From Kiritimatiellia bacterium (lineage in GTDB: Bacteria; Verrucomicrobiota; Kiritimatiellia; RFP12; UBA1067): 5,415 bases of DNA. A program made the position numbers and the translations under genes. Position 1 is the first letter of the stretch. Every line of letters starts with the position of its first letter. The stretch is from the NCBI GenBank assembly GCA_017521065.1, contig JAFXEA010000328.1:1-5415 (forward strand). The letters are read 5' to 3'. Positions 5,170-5,415 of the stretch are shown here, one piece after another. A model generated the notes under the pieces. It made no database searches. It saw nothing but the letters and a program-made list of their open reading frames with translations, and was not told where the DNA came from.

Positions 5170-5415
5170 TTATTGATACACCTCGGTCTTGAGCCTGTTC
5201 CACGTCGCGACGACCTGCGAGAGCGACGCGTCACGGTAGAGAACGCGTATGCGGCGCAGAATCTCCCCTTCGCCGATCTCCTCCGCACTGGGCACATAGA
5301 TGAAGATGTGGAAATGGTTCGACATGAACGCGTAGGCCAGCACGACAACGCCACTGAACTCCTCTACGCGACGCATCAGCGCAACCGCGCGGTCCTTCTC
5401 CTCGTCGTCGAGGAA
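5170..5415 (-). CDS. HUH (Y1, IS200-like/REP-associated) transposase-like protein, 5' end outside window, C-terminus probably truncated
   Basis: The frame is open from the right edge to the TAA at 5170-5172, giving 81 visible residues that begin FLDDEEKDRAVALMRRVEEF. The block VVVLAYAFMSNHFHIFIYVP contains the HFH signature (5308-5316), the metal-binding HUH motif of single-strand DNA transposases of the Y1/RAYT type. EGEILRRIRVLYRD follows, a pattern I recall from transposases of Verrucomicrobia-like genomes. In those relatives a tyrosine-bearing helix and a block of the form YNRRxGRxGTLWExRFKS come later. Here the chain ends soon after with WNRLKTEVYQ and a stop, so the catalytic tyrosine region seems to be missing or replaced. 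An ATG at 5376 exists, but the conserved frame continues upstream, so the start is beyond the window. Two good terminators follow the stop. It is probably an inactive remnant, though a short functional derivative cannot be excluded. Confidence 0.75.
   Translation of the reverse strand, partial: FLDDEEKDRAVALMRRVEEFSGVVVLAYAFMSNHFHIFIYVPSAEEIGEGEILRRIRVLYRDASLSQVVATWNRLKTEVYQ

Noticed and set aside
4850..5176. 108-codon plus-strand ORF in the intergenic stretch
   Set aside because: It starts in a hairpin, reads through both terminator stems and the A10 run, is rich in Lys and Arg and resembles no known protein.
1..5415. CRISPR array, tRNA or rRNA genes
   Set aside because: No regularly spaced repeats and no cloverleaf or rRNA-like sequence were seen on either strand.

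Overview
The window looks like part of a carbohydrate-use locus from a bacterium of the Planctomycetes-Verrucomicrobia-Chlamydiae assemblage, most likely Kiritimatiellota, Lentisphaerota or a close Verrucomicrobiota relative. That placement is inferred from gene content: a XylR-type regulator (sugar-binding domain fused to an AraC helix-turn-helix), a DUF6259-type secreted protein, an unclassified six-hairpin glycosidase, and a transposase of a style common in those phyla. No rRNA or marker gene is present to confirm it. Base composition is moderately GC-rich.

Layout. Positions 1 to about 3500 form a leftward (minus-strand) unit. In transcription order it holds a secreted six-hairpin glycosidase-like protein (1624-3309, possible longer starts), a 49-residue small protein with a perfect Shine-Dalgarno sequence (1421-1570), a 222-base spacer with a perfect 13-bp stem-loop (1353-1386), and a secreted DUF6259-type protein that runs off the left edge (1-1198). 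The XylR/AraC-type regulator (3593-4804, plus strand) is transcribed divergently. The 127 bases before its start codon hold two back-to-back promoter candidates and a perfect 17-bp interrupted palindrome, AAAACGACTGTCGTTTT, which overlaps the -35 of the leftward promoter. The regulator's own promoter lies so close to its ATG that its mRNA would be nearly leaderless.

Positions 4805-5169 are an intergenic stretch without a credible gene. It holds a UUCG-capped hairpin after the regulator, two consecutive intrinsic terminators facing the leftward gene on the right, and a doubled GGGTCA motif. At the right edge is the 3' part of a minus-strand HUH (Y1) transposase-like gene (5170-5415), whose ORF stops early compared with its relatives.

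Reading together: a sugar released from a glycan would be sensed by the regulator, which would control the leftward operon encoding two exported proteins for glycan breakdown. The substrate cannot be read from the sequence. The small protein, the inter-gene hairpin, the palindrome and the truncated transposase with its flanking motif are the parts most worth following up.
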